64,000 nt of DNA from Avoscillospira_A sp052117125 (GTDB lineage Bacteria > Bacillota > Clostridia > Oscillospirales > Oscillospiraceae), in contig NZ_JBQKJT010000008.1 of NCBI RefSeq assembly GCF_052117125.1, forward strand, positions 94,581 through 158,580. The letters run 5' to 3'. The translations under genes were made by a program, and so were the position numbers. The notes under the pieces are model-generated. The model was not told where the DNA came from and searched no databases. It worked only from the letters and a program-made list of their open reading frames with translations. Shown here piece after piece: positions 33,017-41,747 of the stretch. Numbering within the stretch: the first letter of the stretch is position 1; the number at the start of each line of letters is the position of its first letter.

Positions 33017-33961
33017 TTACTGGAACTCCCCGCTGGACGGCTGTTGAGAAAGGTTCTTGAGGTCGTAGGGCGTCGTCTGGTAGACGAAATAATTGAGCCA
33101 GTTGGAATACAGCAGATTGGCGTGGGCCCTCCAGGACACCAGGGGCGGCTGGGTGTCGTCATCATTGGGGAAATAATTTTTAGGCGGGGCGATGGGCAAG
33201 CCCGCCGCCTTATCCCGGCGGTACTCCTTGTCCAGGGTGCCGGGGTCGTATTCGGAGTGGCCCATGATGAATACCCGCCGGCCCTGCCGGGACGAGACAG
33301 CGTAAACGCCCGCCTCCTGCGACGAGGCCAGGACCCGCAGACTGGGGACCCGCTCCACATCGGCCCGGTCAATGGTGGTGTGGCGGGAGTGGGGCACCAT
33401 AAAGGTATCATCAAAGCCCCGGAACAGAATGGACCGCTTATAATCCACCGTATGGGGAAATACGCCGAACATCTTTTCCGGCAGTTGATGCTTCTGGATG
33501 CCGTAGTGGTAGTAGAGCCCCGCCTGCGCGCCCCAGCAGATATGGAATGTGCTGTGGACGTTGGTGGTGGTCCACTCGAAAATCTCACACAGCTCCGGCC
33601 AATAGTCCACCTCCTCAAAGGGCATCTGCTCCACCGGCGCGCCGGTGATGATCATGCCGTCGAACTTCCGGTGCTGGACCTGGTCGAAGGTCTTGTAAAA
33701 GGCCAGCATGTGCTCCGAAGAGGTGTTTTTCGACTCGTGGGTGGACATCTGCATGAGCTCCATATTGACCTGGAGGGGCGTGTTGCCCAGGAGCCGTGCC
33801 AGCTGGGTCTCCGTATCGATTTTGGTGGGCATCAGATTGAGAATCAGCAGGTCCAGGGGCCGGATGTCCTGAGTCATGGCCCGGGTCTCCGTCATGACGA
33901 AGATGTTTTCATCCAGCAGAGTTTTGGTGGCGGGCAGATCATTGGGAATCCGAATGGGCAT
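33017..33961 (-). CDS. metA: Homoserine O-acetyltransferase (MetA family)
   Basis: 314 residues from ATG 33961 (GAAGGGAGCACACC). Catalytic Cys in FHICWGAQAGLYYHYG, later His in MGHSEYDPGTL, Glu in EYRRD. Residue 111 is Glu (TGAPVEQMPF); in this family Glu111 goes with acetyl-CoA and Gly111 with succinyl-CoA, so acetyl transfer is expected. It makes O-acetylhomoserine for MetY, encoded 14 bp upstream in the same Met-T-box operon. Confidence 0.93.
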   Translation of the reverse strand: MPIRIPNDLPATKTLLDENIFVMTETRAMTQDIRPLDLLILNLMPTKIDTETQLARLLGNTPLQVNMELMQMSTHESKNTSSEHMLAFYKTFDQVQHRKFDGMIITGAPVEQMPFEEVDYWPELCEIFEWTTTNVHSTFHICWGAQAGLYYHYGIQKHQLPEKMFGVFPHTVDYKRSILFRGFDDTFMVPHSRHTTIDRADVERVPSLRVLASSQEAGVYAVSSRQGRRVFIMGHSEYDPGTLDKEYRRDKAAGLPIAPPKNYFPNDDDTQPPLVSWRAHANLLYSNWLNYFVYQTTPYDLKNLSQQPSSGEFQ

Positions 33962-33975
33962 GGTGTGCTCCCTTC

Positions 33976-35253
33976 TCAGGCCAATGCCTGGGTGATATCG
34001 TCAATGAGGTCCTGGACGTTCTCCAGTCCCACAGACAGGCGTACCAGCTCGGGGCTGACGCCGGCGGCCACCAGTTCCGCATCGTTCATCTGCCGGTGGG
34101 TGGTGCTGGCCGGGTGGATGCAGCAGCTGCGGGCGTCGGCCACATGGGTGGCGATGGTGATGAGCTTCAGCCGGTCCATAAAGCCCTCCGCGGCGGCACG
34201 TCCGCCCTTGACGCCGAAGCTGATGACGCCGCAGGCGCCCTTGGGCAGGTACTTCTTGGCCAGATCATAGTATTTGTTGTCGGGCAGACCGCTGTAGTTG
34301 ACCCACTCGATCTGGGGATGGTTCTGCAGGAACTCGGCGATGGCCTGGGCGTTGGCGCAATGGCGCTCCATGCGGACGTGGAGGCTCTCCAGGCCCACAT
34401 TCAGCAGATAGGCGCTCTGGGGTGACTGGCAGGCGCCCAAATCCCGCATGAGCTGGACCGTGGCCTTGGTGATGTAGGCCCCAGCCTGGCCGAACTTCTC
34501 GGCGTAGACAAGACCGTGGTAGCTTTCGTCGGGAGTACACAGGCCCGGGAACTTGTCGGCATGGGCCATCCAGTCAAAGGTGCCGCCGTCCACAATGCAG
34601 CCGCCCAGAGCGGAGGCGTGGCCGTCCATGTACTTGGTGGTGGAGTGGACCACGATATCCGCGCCCCAGGACAGGGGCTGGCAGTTGACCGGCGTGGCAA
34701 AGGTGTTGTCGACGATCAGGGGCACACCGTGGCTGTGGGCCGCCCGGGCAAATTTTTCGATGTCCAGCACCGTCAGGGCCGGGTTTGCGATGGTTTCGCC
34801 GTAAACGGCTTTGGTATTGGGCCGGAAAGCGGCGTTCAGCTCCTCCTCGGTGCAGTCGGGGTGAATGAAGGTGAACTCCACGCCCATCTTCTTCATAGTG
34901 ACGGCGAAAAGGTTGAAGCTGCCGCCGTAGATGGTGGAAGAGCAGACCACATGATCGCCACAGGTGGCGATATTGAAGACGGCATAGAAGATGGCCGCCT
35001 GACCGGAGGCCGTCAGCATGGCCGCCGTGCCGCCCTCCAACGCGCAGATCTTGGCCGCCACATTGTCGCAGGTGGGGTTCTGGACCCGGGAGTAGAAGTA
35101 GCCGCTATCCTCCAGGTCAAAGAGGCGGCCCAGGGATTCACTGCTGTCATAGCGGAAGGTGGTGGACTGGATGATGGGTACGGCTCTGGGGTCGCCGTTG
35201 CCGGGGACGTAGCCGCCCTGAAGGCAGCGGGTTTCGATTTTGTAGGGATTCAT
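33976..35253 (-). CDS. metY: O-acetylhomoserine sulfhydrylase (MetY)
   Basis: 425 residues from ATG 35253 (AGGAGGAAACCCAGTT). Cys/Met PLP-dependent family: TTFRYDSSESLGRLF, the PLP-lysine region HSTTKYMDGHASALGGC, and C-terminal TTHRQM..ELVAAGVSPELVRLSVGLE. Produces homocysteine from O-acetylhomoserine and sulfide. Longer frames upstream are only the T-box leader read as protein. Regulated by the leader at 35287-35590. Confidence 0.93.
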   Translation of the reverse strand: MNPYKIETRCLQGGYVPGNGDPRAVPIIQSTTFRYDSSESLGRLFDLEDSGYFYSRVQNPTCDNVAAKICALEGGTAAMLTASGQAAIFYAVFNIATCGDHVVCSSTIYGGSFNLFAVTMKKMGVEFTFIHPDCTEEELNAAFRPNTKAVYGETIANPALTVLDIEKFARAAHSHGVPLIVDNTFATPVNCQPLSWGADIVVHSTTKYMDGHASALGGCIVDGGTFDWMAHADKFPGLCTPDESYHGLVYAEKFGQAGAYITKATVQLMRDLGACQSPQSAYLLNVGLESLHVRMERHCANAQAIAEFLQNHPQIEWVNYSGLPDNKYYDLAKKYLPKGACGVISFGVKGGRAAAEGFMDRLKLITIATHVADARSCCIHPASTTHRQMNDAELVAAGVSPELVRLSVGLENVQDLIDDITQALA

Positions 35254-35286
35254 AACTGGGTTTCCTCCTGTCTGTGAAGTAGATGA

Positions 35287-35590
35287 GCAGGCAACAAAAA
35301 ACGCGTCCCTGCATAGACTGCAAGGACGCGAGCTGTTGCCGCGTGATACCACCTTGGTTCTCCCCGCCCTCACGGACGGAGACTCTGCGGGTGCCGTTGC
35401 CGATACCCCGGCGCTGTAATGGGCGCACCCATCGCAGCCTAACGTTCCGCAAAGGACCGGTCGGTGCGAGGCTCCGAGGCCATGTTCCCCCCTGCGTATC
35501 GGGCTTCCTTTCACCGTGTGGAAGCTCTCTGGGCCGCGTCGGCAGGGCGTACTCTCCTCTTCATCGCCGTTGTCATCGATGAACTTACTG
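35287..35590 (-). promoter_or_regulatory. T-box leader, predicted methionine specifier (AUG)
   Basis: On the minus strand: the AGAGGAGAGTA S-turn near the 5' end, CAGAGAGC and GGTGAAAGGAAGC of stem I, GAAC-ATG-G in the specifier position (ATG at 35481-35483), the T-box AAGGTGGTATCACG (35339-35359 region), and a terminator CGCGTCC...GGGACGCG + T6 (about 35298-35330). Uncharged tRNA-Met would allow transcription of metY-metA. Confidence 0.85.
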
Positions 35591-35594
35591 TCTC

Positions 35595-35623
35595 AGTGTA
35601 GCGCACCATTTTAAAAAAGTCAA
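35595..35623 (-). promoter_or_regulatory. Promoter of the metY-metA operon
   Basis: Minus-strand TTGACT (35618-35623) and TACACT (35595-35600), 17-bp spacer, start near 35588 at the T-box 5' end. Confidence 0.7.
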
Positions 35624-35715
35624 GTGCAATCCACGGAGCAGAATGGCAGCCGGGATTCTTTTCCGTGATTTTTCACGAAAAATCCACCGTACTTTCATAA
35701 AGTATTCAATTCCTA

Positions 35716-35744
35716 TTGACACCATTTGTCGTGTATGCTAAACT
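35716..35744 (+). promoter_or_regulatory. Promoter of the dapA-lysA operon
   Basis: TTGACA (35716-35721) and TAAACT (35739-35744) with 17-bp spacing, just before the lysine riboswitch. Confidence 0.65.
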
Positions 35745-35769
35745 TCTAGCAGTTGAATAGTGCAATAAA

Positions 35770-36046
35770 ACGAATGATAGAGGCGCGACGCATCAAGAGT
35801 ACCGGTTTTGCCCCAGGCTTTCGCAGAGCTGTGCGAATCGGGAAAGGGATCGTCGCCGAAGGGGCCCGAGGCGGAACGGTACCCTGGGCAGACGGTCAAC
35901 AGCCGTCTGACTGTCGCATTTGCGGAGTGCTATGCGGAGTGCTATCAGAACACGGCGTCTATCCACGGGACCCTCTCAACCCCCCCCCCGTCGGACGGAT
36001 TGCAGGGATTCCGATAGTCGATGCTTGCATCGGCTATTTTGTTTTT
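35770..36046 (+). promoter_or_regulatory. Lysine riboswitch (L-box) with terminator
   Basis: Contains the conserved core words ATAGAGGCGCGAC, CATCAAGAGTA, GGGAAAGG and GCCGAAGG in the known order (35777-35865), closing by about 35950. An expression-platform hairpin ATAGTCGATG / CATCGGCTAT (36014-36034) follows with TTTTGTTTTT. Lysine binding should stop transcription of dapA-dapB-ddh-lysC-lysA. Confidence 0.88.
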
Positions 36047-36080
36047 CTCGGCCATTATCATAGTGAAGGAGTTGCGATCC

Positions 36081-36971
36081 ATGAACCATGAACCTATTTT
36101 TCGCGGCGTAGCCACGGCCCTCATCACACCCACTGATGAAACCGGCATCGATTTTGCCGCCTTCAAAAAGCTCATCAACTGGCAGATCGACGAGGGCATC
36201 AACGCGCTGGTCATCTGCGGCACCACCGGTGAAGGCTCCACCCTCTCCGATCAGGAGCACCGGGACGCCCTCTCCTGCGCCGTGGAGACGGCGGCGGGCC
36301 GGGTGCCCATCATTGCCGGTACCGGCTCCAATGACACCTCCTACGCCATTGAGCTGACGAAGTTCGCCTGCTCCATCGGCTGCGACGGTATGCTGTGCGT
36401 AACCCCCTACTACAACAAGGCCACCCAGAAGGGGCTCGTCGCCATGTACAACGCCATCGGCGACGCCTCCACCAAGCCCATCATCCTCTACAACGTTCCC
36501 TCCCGCACCGGCGTCAACATTGAGCCTGCCACCTATGTGGAGCTGGCCAAGCATCCGATGATTGCCGGTATCAAGGAGGCCAACGGCAACATCTCCAAGA
36601 TCGTGGAGACTGCGGCCCTGGTGGGCGGTCAGCTGGCGATTTACTCCGGCAACGACGACGAGATCGTGCCCATCATGGCCTGCGGCGGTATCGGCGTCAT
36701 TTCGGTACTGTCCAACGTAGCCCCCAGAGAGACCGTGGCGATCTGCGACAAGTTCTTTGCCGGCGACGTGGCCGGCGCCATGGCCTTGCAGGCCAAGTAT
36801 CTGCCCCTGATCCGGGCCTTGTTCTCCGAGGTCAACCCCATTCCCGTCAAGGCCGCCATGGCCGCCATGGGCTTCTGCAAGGACTATCTGCGTCTGCCCC
36901 TGACCCCCATGGAGGAGGGCCACAAGGCCACCATGCTCCAGGCCATGCGGGATGTGGGCATCAACGTATAA
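36081..36971 (+). CDS. dapA: 4-hydroxy-tetrahydrodipicolinate synthase
   Basis: 296 residues from ATG 36081 (GAAGGAGT). TIM-barrel aldolase: GTTGEGSTLSDQEH, CVTPYYNKATQ (Tyr), Schiff-base Lys in IAGIKEANGN. Condenses pyruvate and aspartate semialdehyde, first step of the DAP/lysine branch. First gene of the lysine operon. Confidence 0.96.
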   Translation: MNHEPIFRGVATALITPTDETGIDFAAFKKLINWQIDEGINALVICGTTGEGSTLSDQEHRDALSCAVETAAGRVPIIAGTGSNDTSYAIELTKFACSIGCDGMLCVTPYYNKATQKGLVAMYNAIGDASTKPIILYNVPSRTGVNIEPATYVELAKHPMIAGIKEANGNISKIVETAALVGGQLAIYSGNDDEIVPIMACGGIGVISVLSNVAPRETVAICDKFFAGDVAGAMALQAKYLPLIRALFSEVNPIPVKAAMAAMGFCKDYLRLPLTPMEEGHKATMLQAMRDVGINV

Positions 36972-36983
36972 GGAGGCCGTCCC

Positions 36984-37721
36984 ATGAAACTTCTTGTCAA
37001 CGGCGCCTGCGGCCGCATGGGCCGGGCGGTCCTGGCCATGATCGACCAGGGTATCCAGGGCTCGGAGCTGGCCGGGGCTGTGGATTCCTACGGCAGCGGC
37101 GACACCATTCTCAAGAGCTTGAACGACTTCACCGGCCAGGCCGACTGCATCATTGATTTTTCCAACCACGCCGCCACGGCGGAGCTATGCGCCTACATCC
37201 AAAAGACAAAGATTCCCGCCGTCATCGCCACCACGGGCCAGACGGAGGAAGAGTTGAAGCTCATTGATGAGGCCGCCAAGGCGGCTCCCATTTTCCGCTC
37301 CGGCAACATGTCCCTGGGCGTGGCATTGCTCATGGAGCTGGCCCGCACCACGGCCAAAATGTTCCCCGACGCCGATGTGGAGATCGTGGAAGCTCACCAC
37401 AACCAGAAGCTGGACGTTCCCAGCGGCACGGCCCTGATGCTGGCCGAAGCGGTCAAGGACGCCCATCCCGACTACGACGTGCTGGTGGGCCGCCATGAAA
37501 ACGGCAAGCGGCCCAAAAAAGAGATCGGTGTCCACTCCCTGCGCATGGGCAACACCGTGGGCATCCACGAGGTCATTGTCAACACCGGTACCCAGATCAT
37601 CACTTTGAAGCACGAGGCCCAGGACCGTTCCCTCTTTGCGGAAGGTGCGTTGTCCGCCGCCGCATTCCTCATCGGAAAGCAGCCGGGGCTCTACAACATG
37701 AACGACATTGTAACGCAGTAA
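36984..37721 (+). CDS. dapB: 4-hydroxy-tetrahydrodipicolinate reductase
   Basis: 245 residues from ATG 36984 (AAGGAGG), 12 bp after dapA. N-terminal NGACGRMGRAV nucleotide-binding loop, catalytic EAHHNQKLDVPSGTA, and HSLRMGNTVGIHEV. Second step of the pathway, NAD(P)H-dependent. Confidence 0.96.
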   Translation: MKLLVNGACGRMGRAVLAMIDQGIQGSELAGAVDSYGSGDTILKSLNDFTGQADCIIDFSNHAATAELCAYIQKTKIPAVIATTGQTEEELKLIDEAAKAAPIFRSGNMSLGVALLMELARTTAKMFPDADVEIVEAHHNQKLDVPSGTALMLAEAVKDAHPDYDVLVGRHENGKRPKKEIGVHSLRMGNTVGIHEVIVNTGTQIITLKHEAQDRSLFAEGALSAAAFLIGKQPGLYNMNDIVTQ

Positions 37722-37737
37722 AGGAAGGTTTGTACAT

Positions 37738-38721
37738 ATGACAAGAATTGGCATTGTAGGCTACGGTAACCTGGCCCGGGGCGTAGAGTGCGCCATCACC
37801 CAGAATCCTGATATGGAGCTGGCCGTGGTGTTCACCCGCCGGAACCCGGCTTCCCTCACCATCCACACCCCCAACGTCCCCGTGGCGTCCATGGACGATA
37901 TTCTCAGCTGGAAAGATAAGGTGGATGTACTGATCCTCTGCGGCGGCTCCGCCACGGACCTGCCCACCATGACCCCGGCCCTGTCCAAGGACTTCCACGT
38001 CATCGACAGCTTTGACACCCACGCCAACATCCCCGCCCACTTTGCCGAAGTGGACGCCGTGGCCAAAGAGAGCGGCCATATGGCCATGATCTCCATGGGC
38101 TGGGACCCGGGCCTGTTCTCCGTCAACCGTCTCTACGCCTCGGCCATTCTGCCCGAGGGCAAGGACTACACCTTCTGGGGCAAGGGCGTCAGCCAGGGCC
38201 ACTCCGACGCCGTCCGCCGGATTCCCGGCGTGCTGGACGCCCGCCAATACACCATTCCCGTTCCCGAGGCATTGGAGCGGGTCCGCAAGGGTGAGAACCC
38301 GGAGCTTACCACCCGGGAGAAGCACACCCGCTACTGCTTCGTGGTGGCCGAAGAGGGCGCCGACAAGGCCGCCATTGAGCAAGCCATCAAGACCATGCCC
38401 AACTACTTTGCCGACTATGACACCACCGTGGAGTTCATCACCGCCGAGGAGATGGAGCAGAACCACTCCGGCCTGCCCCACGGCGGCAGCGTCATCCGCA
38501 GCGGCGTCACCGGCTGGGATAAGGAGTGTCTCCAGACCATCGAATACACGCTGAGCCTGGACTCCAATCCCCAGTTCACCGCCAGCGTTCTGGTGGCCTG
38601 CGCCCGTGCACTGACCCGGATGAAAGACCGGGGCTGCACCGGCTGCTATACCATCTTCGACATTGCCCCGGCAGACCTGAGCCCCCTGGGCCGCGACGAG
38701 CTGCTGGCCCATATGCTGTAA
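37738..38721 (+). CDS. ddh: meso-Diaminopimelate D-dehydrogenase
   Basis: 327 residues from ATG 37738 (AGGAAGG). Rossmann GIVGYGNLARGVE, then GGSATDLP, DSFDTHANIP, SMGWDPGLFSVNR and GKGVSQGHSDAVRRI, all Ddh signatures. Converts tetrahydrodipicolinate to meso-DAP in one NADPH- and ammonia-dependent step, bypassing the acylated intermediates; no dapL/dapD genes are in the window. Confidence 0.95.
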   Translation: MTRIGIVGYGNLARGVECAITQNPDMELAVVFTRRNPASLTIHTPNVPVASMDDILSWKDKVDVLILCGGSATDLPTMTPALSKDFHVIDSFDTHANIPAHFAEVDAVAKESGHMAMISMGWDPGLFSVNRLYASAILPEGKDYTFWGKGVSQGHSDAVRRIPGVLDARQYTIPVPEALERVRKGENPELTTREKHTRYCFVVAEEGADKAAIEQAIKTMPNYFADYDTTVEFITAEEMEQNHSGLPHGGSVIRSGVTGWDKECLQTIEYTLSLDSNPQFTASVLVACARALTRMKDRGCTGCYTIFDIAPADLSPLGRDELLAHML

Positions 38722-38775
38722 ATTTCGCGCCGTCCCCCTTTTGTAAAAAACCACATACACAAGGAGAAGATACCC

Positions 38776-40095
38776 ATGCAGACGAAAGTAGTCAAATTCG
38801 GCGGCAGTTCCCTGGCCGACGCCGCCCAGTTCCGCAAGGTGGCGGCCATCATCAAGGCCGAGCCGGAGCGCCGCTATGTGGTGGCTTCCGCCCCCGGCAA
38901 GCGTTTTTCCGATGATATCAAGGTCACCGATATGCTCTACGATTGCTTCAGCCTGGCCGCCAAGAAGCAGAACATTGACGAGGCCTTTGCCAAAATCGAA
39001 GCCCGCTACAACGGCATCATTGCCGATCTGGGCCTGGACTTTTCCCTGGAGAAGGAATTCCGCAAAATCCGCATGGCCATCGAACATCACGCGGGCCAGG
39101 ACTATGTGGCCAGCCGGGGCGAGTATCTGAACTCCATGATTCTGGCTCAATTCCTAGGCTTCACTTTCGTGGATGCCGAATCCGGCATCTTCTTCCACAG
39201 CGACGGCACCTTTGACGACAAGCAGACCTACAAGGCTCTGGCCGCCCTGCTGGAGGACGTGGAATACGCCGTCATTCCCGGTTTCTACGGCTCCATGCCC
39301 AACGGCACCATCAAGACCTTCTCCCGGGGCGGTTCCGACGTCACCGGTGCCATTGTCGCCCGGGCCGTCCACGCTTCCATCTATGAAAACTGGACCGACG
39401 TTTCCGGTATGCTCATGGCGGACCCCCGTCTGGTGGAAAATCCCCGGGTCATTGAGGAAATCACCTATCGGGAGCTGCGGGAGCTGGCCTACATGGGCGC
39501 GACAGTTATGCACGAGGAGGCTATTTTCCCGGTTCGGGAAGCCTGCATTCCCATCAACATCCGCAACACCAACGCCCCTGCCGATCCCGGCACCATGATT
39601 GTGCCCAAATCCGACCGTCCGGTGCCCACGGTCATCACCGGTGTGGCGGGCCGCAAAGGTTTCTCCTCCATCACCATCGAAAAGGACCGCATGAACACGG
39701 AAGTGGGCTTCGGCCGCAAGGTCCTGGGCGTTCTGGAGGACTTTGGTGTGTCCTTTGAGCACACGCCCACGGGTATTGATACCATGAGTGTTGTGGTGTC
39801 CACCAGCTCCATTGCCGACTGCAAGGAAGCCATCATCGGCCGTATTTTCCGGGACGCCAACGCCGACTCCGTCACCATTGACGACAACATGGCGCTGATT
39901 GCCATTGTGGGCCGCGGCATGGTCAGCAACAAGGGCACGGCGGGCCGGGCCTTTACGGCCATTGCCAATCAGAACATCAACGTCCGGATGATCGACCAGG
40001 GCTCCGGCGAGAACAACATCATTGTCGGCGTGGACGAGGACGACTACACCGCTGCGCTTCAGGCCATCTACGGCGCCTTTGTCGGGGAGGCGTAA
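38776..40095 (+). CDS. lysC: Aspartate kinase
   Basis: 439 residues from ATG 38776 (AAGGAGA). KFGGSSLADAAQF start, FSRGGSDVTGAIVA substrate loop, and two C-terminal ACT domains (about 300-435, VTGVAGRKGFSSITIEK and IVGRGMVSNKGTAGRAF). ACT domains suggest feedback control by lysine in addition to riboswitch control. It directly abuts lysA. Confidence 0.95.
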   Translation: MQTKVVKFGGSSLADAAQFRKVAAIIKAEPERRYVVASAPGKRFSDDIKVTDMLYDCFSLAAKKQNIDEAFAKIEARYNGIIADLGLDFSLEKEFRKIRMAIEHHAGQDYVASRGEYLNSMILAQFLGFTFVDAESGIFFHSDGTFDDKQTYKALAALLEDVEYAVIPGFYGSMPNGTIKTFSRGGSDVTGAIVARAVHASIYENWTDVSGMLMADPRLVENPRVIEEITYRELRELAYMGATVMHEEAIFPVREACIPINIRNTNAPADPGTMIVPKSDRPVPTVITGVAGRKGFSSITIEKDRMNTEVGFGRKVLGVLEDFGVSFEHTPTGIDTMSVVVSTSSIADCKEAIIGRIFRDANADSVTIDDNMALIAIVGRGMVSNKGTAGRAFTAIANQNINVRMIDQGSGENNIIVGVDEDDYTAALQAIYGAFVGEA

Positions 40096-41391
40096 ATGCT
40101 CTACGACAATCTGACCATCAACGACCGTGGCCATCTGGCCATAGCCGGTCAAGATACCACCGAGCTGGCCCGGGAATACGGCACCCCCCTGATGGTGCTG
40201 GATGAAGACTGGGTCCGGGCCCGGTGCCGCATCTATGTGGAGGCCCTGCGGGACCACTTTCCCGCCGGGTCCCTGCCCCTGTACGCCTCCAAAGCGCTGA
40301 GCTTCAAAGGCATTTACCGTCTGGCCGCCGAAGAGGGCATGGGCATTGATGTGGTGTCCATCGGAGAAATCCACACGGCCCATCAGGCGGGCTTCCCCCT
40401 GGAGCGGGCCTATTTCCACGGCAATAACAAGACCGACGAGGACATTGCCTTTGCCATGGACCACGGCGTGGGCCAGTTTGTCTGCGACAACCTGGACGAG
40501 CTGGACGCCATTGACGCCGAGGCGGGCCGCCGCGGCATCCGGCAAAAACTGCTGCTGCGGCTGACGCCGGGCATCGATCCCCACACCCATGAGAAGATCA
40601 ATACGGGCCGCATCGACTCCAAGTTCGGCGCTGCCATTGAGACGGGACAAGCCGAGGAATTGGTCGTCAAGGCCCTGGGCAAGCAAAACGTGGAATTGTT
40701 GGGCTATCACTGCCACATCGGTTCACAGATTTTCGACCACACGCCGTTCTGTGACGCGGCCATTCTGATGCTGCGGTTTCTAGCGGAAATGCGGGACCGT
40801 CATGGCTTCTGTGCCCCGGTGCTGAACCTGGGCGGCGGTATGGGCGTACCCTACACCGATGCCGACCCGGTCATCGACTACAAGGCCAACATTGAAAAAA
40901 TCGGCAAGCTGGTAGCCGACACCTGCGAAACGCTGAAGGTCCCCGCCCCGGCCATTCTCATGGAGCCGGGCCGCAGTCTGGTGGCCGACGCCTGCACGAC
41001 CCTTTATACGGTGGGCGGCACGAAAGTCATTCCGGGTTTCAAAAACTACGCCTCCGTGGACGGCGGCATGACGGACAACCCACGGTATGCCCTGTACCAG
41101 TCGGCCTATACGGTGGCTCTGGCCAACCGGATACAGGACCCCGCCGATTTCTGCTGTACCATCGCGGGCCGCTGCTGTGAAAGCGGCGATCTGATTCAAG
41201 AGAATGTGACCATTCCCACGCCCTACCGTGGGGATCTGCTGGCGGTGTTTACCACGGGTGCGTATAATTATTCCATGGCGTCCAATTATAACCGGATTCC
41301 CCGTCCGGCCATGGTCGCCCTGTCGGGCGGTCAGCACCGATTGGTCATCCGTCGGGAATCTCTGGACGATCTGACAAGAAACGACGTATAG
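40096..41391 (+). CDS. lysA: Diaminopimelate decarboxylase
   Basis: 431 residues from ATG 40096, adjacent to the lysC stop (TAAATG). PLP-lysine motif LPLYASKALSFKG, GYHCHIGSQIFD, NLGGGMGVPYTDAD, EPGRSLVADA, AGRCCESGDLIQENV and TGAYNYSMASNYNR. Makes L-lysine from meso-DAP. Last gene of the riboswitch-controlled operon. Canonical compared with the paralogue at 23579. Confidence 0.95.
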   Translation: MLYDNLTINDRGHLAIAGQDTTELAREYGTPLMVLDEDWVRARCRIYVEALRDHFPAGSLPLYASKALSFKGIYRLAAEEGMGIDVVSIGEIHTAHQAGFPLERAYFHGNNKTDEDIAFAMDHGVGQFVCDNLDELDAIDAEAGRRGIRQKLLLRLTPGIDPHTHEKINTGRIDSKFGAAIETGQAEELVVKALGKQNVELLGYHCHIGSQIFDHTPFCDAAILMLRFLAEMRDRHGFCAPVLNLGGGMGVPYTDADPVIDYKANIEKIGKLVADTCETLKVPAPAILMEPGRSLVADACTTLYTVGGTKVIPGFKNYASVDGGMTDNPRYALYQSAYTVALANRIQDPADFCCTIAGRCCESGDLIQENVTIPTPYRGDLLAVFTTGAYNYSMASNYNRIPRPAMVALSGGQHRLVIRRESLDDLTRNDV

Positions 41392-41393
41392 GC

Positions 41394-41556
41394 CCAAAAT
41401 TAAAGTTTTACCCGGTTTTTCAAAAAATTGCAGGGGTCCAGGGGGCAGCGCCCCTGGTAGTCCCAAAGCGCCATCGGCGGATGGCGCAATCCCCACGGCG
41501 AAGCCGTAAGGCCGCCGTCCCCACCCCAACGCGGGTGGCGGACGGCGGCCTTTTTG
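41394..41556 (+). repeat. Dispersed structured intergenic repeat (copy A) and terminator
   Basis: Starts CCAAAATTAAAGTTTTACC and contains four hairpins in a row: CCAGGGG/CCCCTGG, GCGCCATC/GATGGCGC, ACGGC/GCCGT and the long GGCCGCCGTCC..CACCC/GGGTGG..GGACGGCGGCC + T5. The same order recurs at 48750-48957. It ends the lysine operon. Confidence 0.75.
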
Positions 41557-41747
41557 TACCGTTGTACGATGGTACAACGTGCTGGTCGATGGAATAATCA
41601 ACCCCTAAAGAGCGTGTACATTTGTCAAGCCAACTCCCTGTAGGAGGCATTCTGTATGCCCTCAGCGGTTCCGTTTCCCTTTTCCCGCTCCATGTGCTAT
41701 AATCATTCCATAACATCCCATTCCATACAAAAGAGGAGGTCCTATCC
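41557..41747 (+). promoter_or_regulatory. Gap with promoter of the three-gene operon
   Basis: An extended -10 TGCTATAAT (41695-41703) precedes AAGAGGAGG and the ATG at 41748. The -35 (about 41675) is poor, as is usual for extended -10 promoters. A short GTTGTACGATGGTACAAC dyad lies at about 41561-41579. No gene was seen. Confidence 0.5.

Noticed and set aside
35147..35514. Longer metY starts and a small frame upstream
   Set aside because: They translate the T-box leader; the real start at 35253 has AGGAGG.
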